NCBI GenBank assembly: GCA_905182995.1
Contig: CAJJDP010000146.1
Coordinates: 2,758 to 66,757 of the forward strand
From: Paramecium octaurelia
Lineage: Eukaryota > Ciliophora > Oligohymenophorea > Peniculida > Parameciidae
Reading direction: 5' to 3'
Length of the DNA stretch: 64,000 bases
The notes under the pieces are model-generated. The model made no database searches. It was given only the letters and a program-made list of their open reading frames with translations, and was not told the DNA's origin. Each line of letters starts with the position of its first letter. Positions within the stretch are counted from its first letter, which is position 1. The translations under genes were made by a program, and so were the position numbers. Below, piece after piece: positions 62,857 through 64,000 of the stretch.

Positions 62857-64000
62857 ATGAGAAGATAAAGAGAAAGGTAAATTATTAACCCTTAACAACT
62901 GTTTGTTTGTTTTGAATAAAACTAAAAGAAGGCAATACCGTTGAGTAAAGTTAAATATCATTTAAAAATACATAATGGTCTTTAACTAGTGCAATTAGAA
63001 TAAATATATTCTACATAAGCCTTTAATTAGCTTTTGGATCTCGAATATGTATTTTCTATCAATGAGAATGCTGCTGTCACTAAAATGAAAGTCGAATTAG
63101 GAGATTAAATAGTTTATGGAATAGTGAAGGAAAAAGAAGAAGCAAAGCAAGAATTTGAAGAAGGGATTAAACAAGGAAAAACTATGGCATATAGCGAAGA
63201 AGATGAATAATTCCCCTAGATAAAAAGACTTAAAATAGGATAACTTGCTCCAAATAAACAATTAAGGGTCATTTTTGAATATATACAACCCTTAGATGTG
63301 TATTTGAATAAATTTTGGAAAATTGAAATATCACCAATAATAAATGAAAATTATTGCAGAAATTAATCCAATTATCAAATAGGGTTTAATAAAATTGTAC
63401 AATATTTAAATGGTATGTTTTAATTGAAAGACTTCGCTTTTGAATACACATAAGACATTGAGATCGAGTTTGACACTGGATCACCTATTACTTTTTGGAA
63501 ATCTCCAACACATTAATTGCATTCAACAAATGCCAAAGATATTGAAGGTGTACAACAAGAGAATGGCAAAAAATTAATTCTTAAATTAGATGGAGATAAT
63601 CCTGAAAACTTTAAAGCCTTAAAGAAATTTACTTTGTTGTTTTCATCGAATGATATCAATTTACCCAGAGCAATACTGAGTCATACAAATAATGATGCTT
63701 TATAGGTTTAAAAATATTGTGCCACATTAACTTTCATTCCCCAATTTAATTAGATGTCATTAGATGATGCTTATTCGCAATATCTGGATAGCATAAACTT
63801 GCCACAGAAATAAACCATTAATAGAGGGAATTATTTATTCATCATTGATAGAAGTGGATCAATGGATGGATCTAGAATAAAAAAGGCAAAACAATCATTA
63901 ATTCTATTTCTTAGAAGTTTGCCTTAAGACTCTTTATTTAATATTATCTCATTTGGTACAAATCATGCTTCCCTTTGGTAAGAATCAAGAAAATATACTT
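62857..64000 (+). CDS. VIT and von Willebrand factor A domain protein, 3' truncated
   Basis: Open from ATG 62857 to the window end (about 381 codons) with no intron needed. The start is supported because upstream codons (KKAIPLSKVKYHLKI) fit the family's first strands. Residues about 30-160 form a VIT domain (LDLEYVFSINENAAVTKM, EEAKQEFEEGIKQGKTMAY, KIGQLAPNKQLRV). From about 322 a VWA domain begins with an intact MIDAS motif, FIIDRSGSMDGSR, which coordinates Mg2+ for ligand binding. The architecture matches inter-alpha-trypsin-inhibitor heavy-chain-like and PARP4-like VIT/VWA proteins, a family expanded in ciliates. Without a visible signal peptide it is probably cytosolic. The remaining VWA domain and C-terminus lie outside the window. 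Confidence 0.88.

Noticed and set aside
658-64000. Many TAA/TAG codons read as frameshifts or pseudogenes
   Set aside because: They fall at glutamine-compatible positions throughout conserved proteins, so the ciliate nuclear code explains them.

Overview
The window is ciliate nuclear DNA, most likely Paramecium. It is AT-rich. Long conserved reading frames (beta-COP, an acyl-CoA-binding protein, an MFS carrier, a protein kinase) are open only if TAA and TAG are read as glutamine and TGA is the sole stop. Conserved frames are broken by very short GT...AG introns, about 19-33 nt, which is typical of Paramecium. A standard-code translation shows only fragments of these genes, so the models below were rebuilt by hand with the ciliate code and tiny introns. 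Most multi-exon models come out as an exact multiple of three after splicing.

Layout. 658-16989: one apparently intronless giant gene (about 5443 aa) with six midasin-like AAA modules, a coiled coil, a beta-rich middle, a 72-bp (24-aa) perfect tandem repeat and a C-terminal WD40 propeller. 17620-25260 (minus): a large secreted or surface Cys-rich membrane protein, followed on the same strand by a less certain membrane protein. 25261-30144: a looser region holding a stand-alone WD40 gene related to the giant gene's C-terminus, plus doubtful genes or pseudogenes. 30145-38823: a second giant surface protein with Cys-rich, Asn-rich and membrane regions. From 39228 on the DNA is gene-dense: an MFSD1-like transporter, a protein kinase with a coiled-coil tail, two small unknown genes, a PH-like/LRR protein, an ACBP-ankyrin protein, coatomer beta, a protein with two cyclic-nucleotide-binding-like domains, small tandem paralogues, a P2C-like P-type ATPase homologue whose catalytic motifs are all altered, a TMEM135-like protein, an unknown gene, a tRNA-like element, and the 5' part of a VIT/VWA protein cut by the window end.

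An exact 1342-bp duplication meets at a single n (54796). It is best explained as an assembly join of overlapping contigs, so the three small genes in it are probably single-copy.

No operon or pathway logic links the genes; they behave as independent eukaryotic units with short intergenic spacers. The most notable items are the catalytically altered P-type ATPase homologue and the midasin-like/WD40 giant. Because stops are rare under this code and the DNA is AT-rich, random open frames of 100 or more codons are common, so low-confidence entries should be treated as hypotheses.
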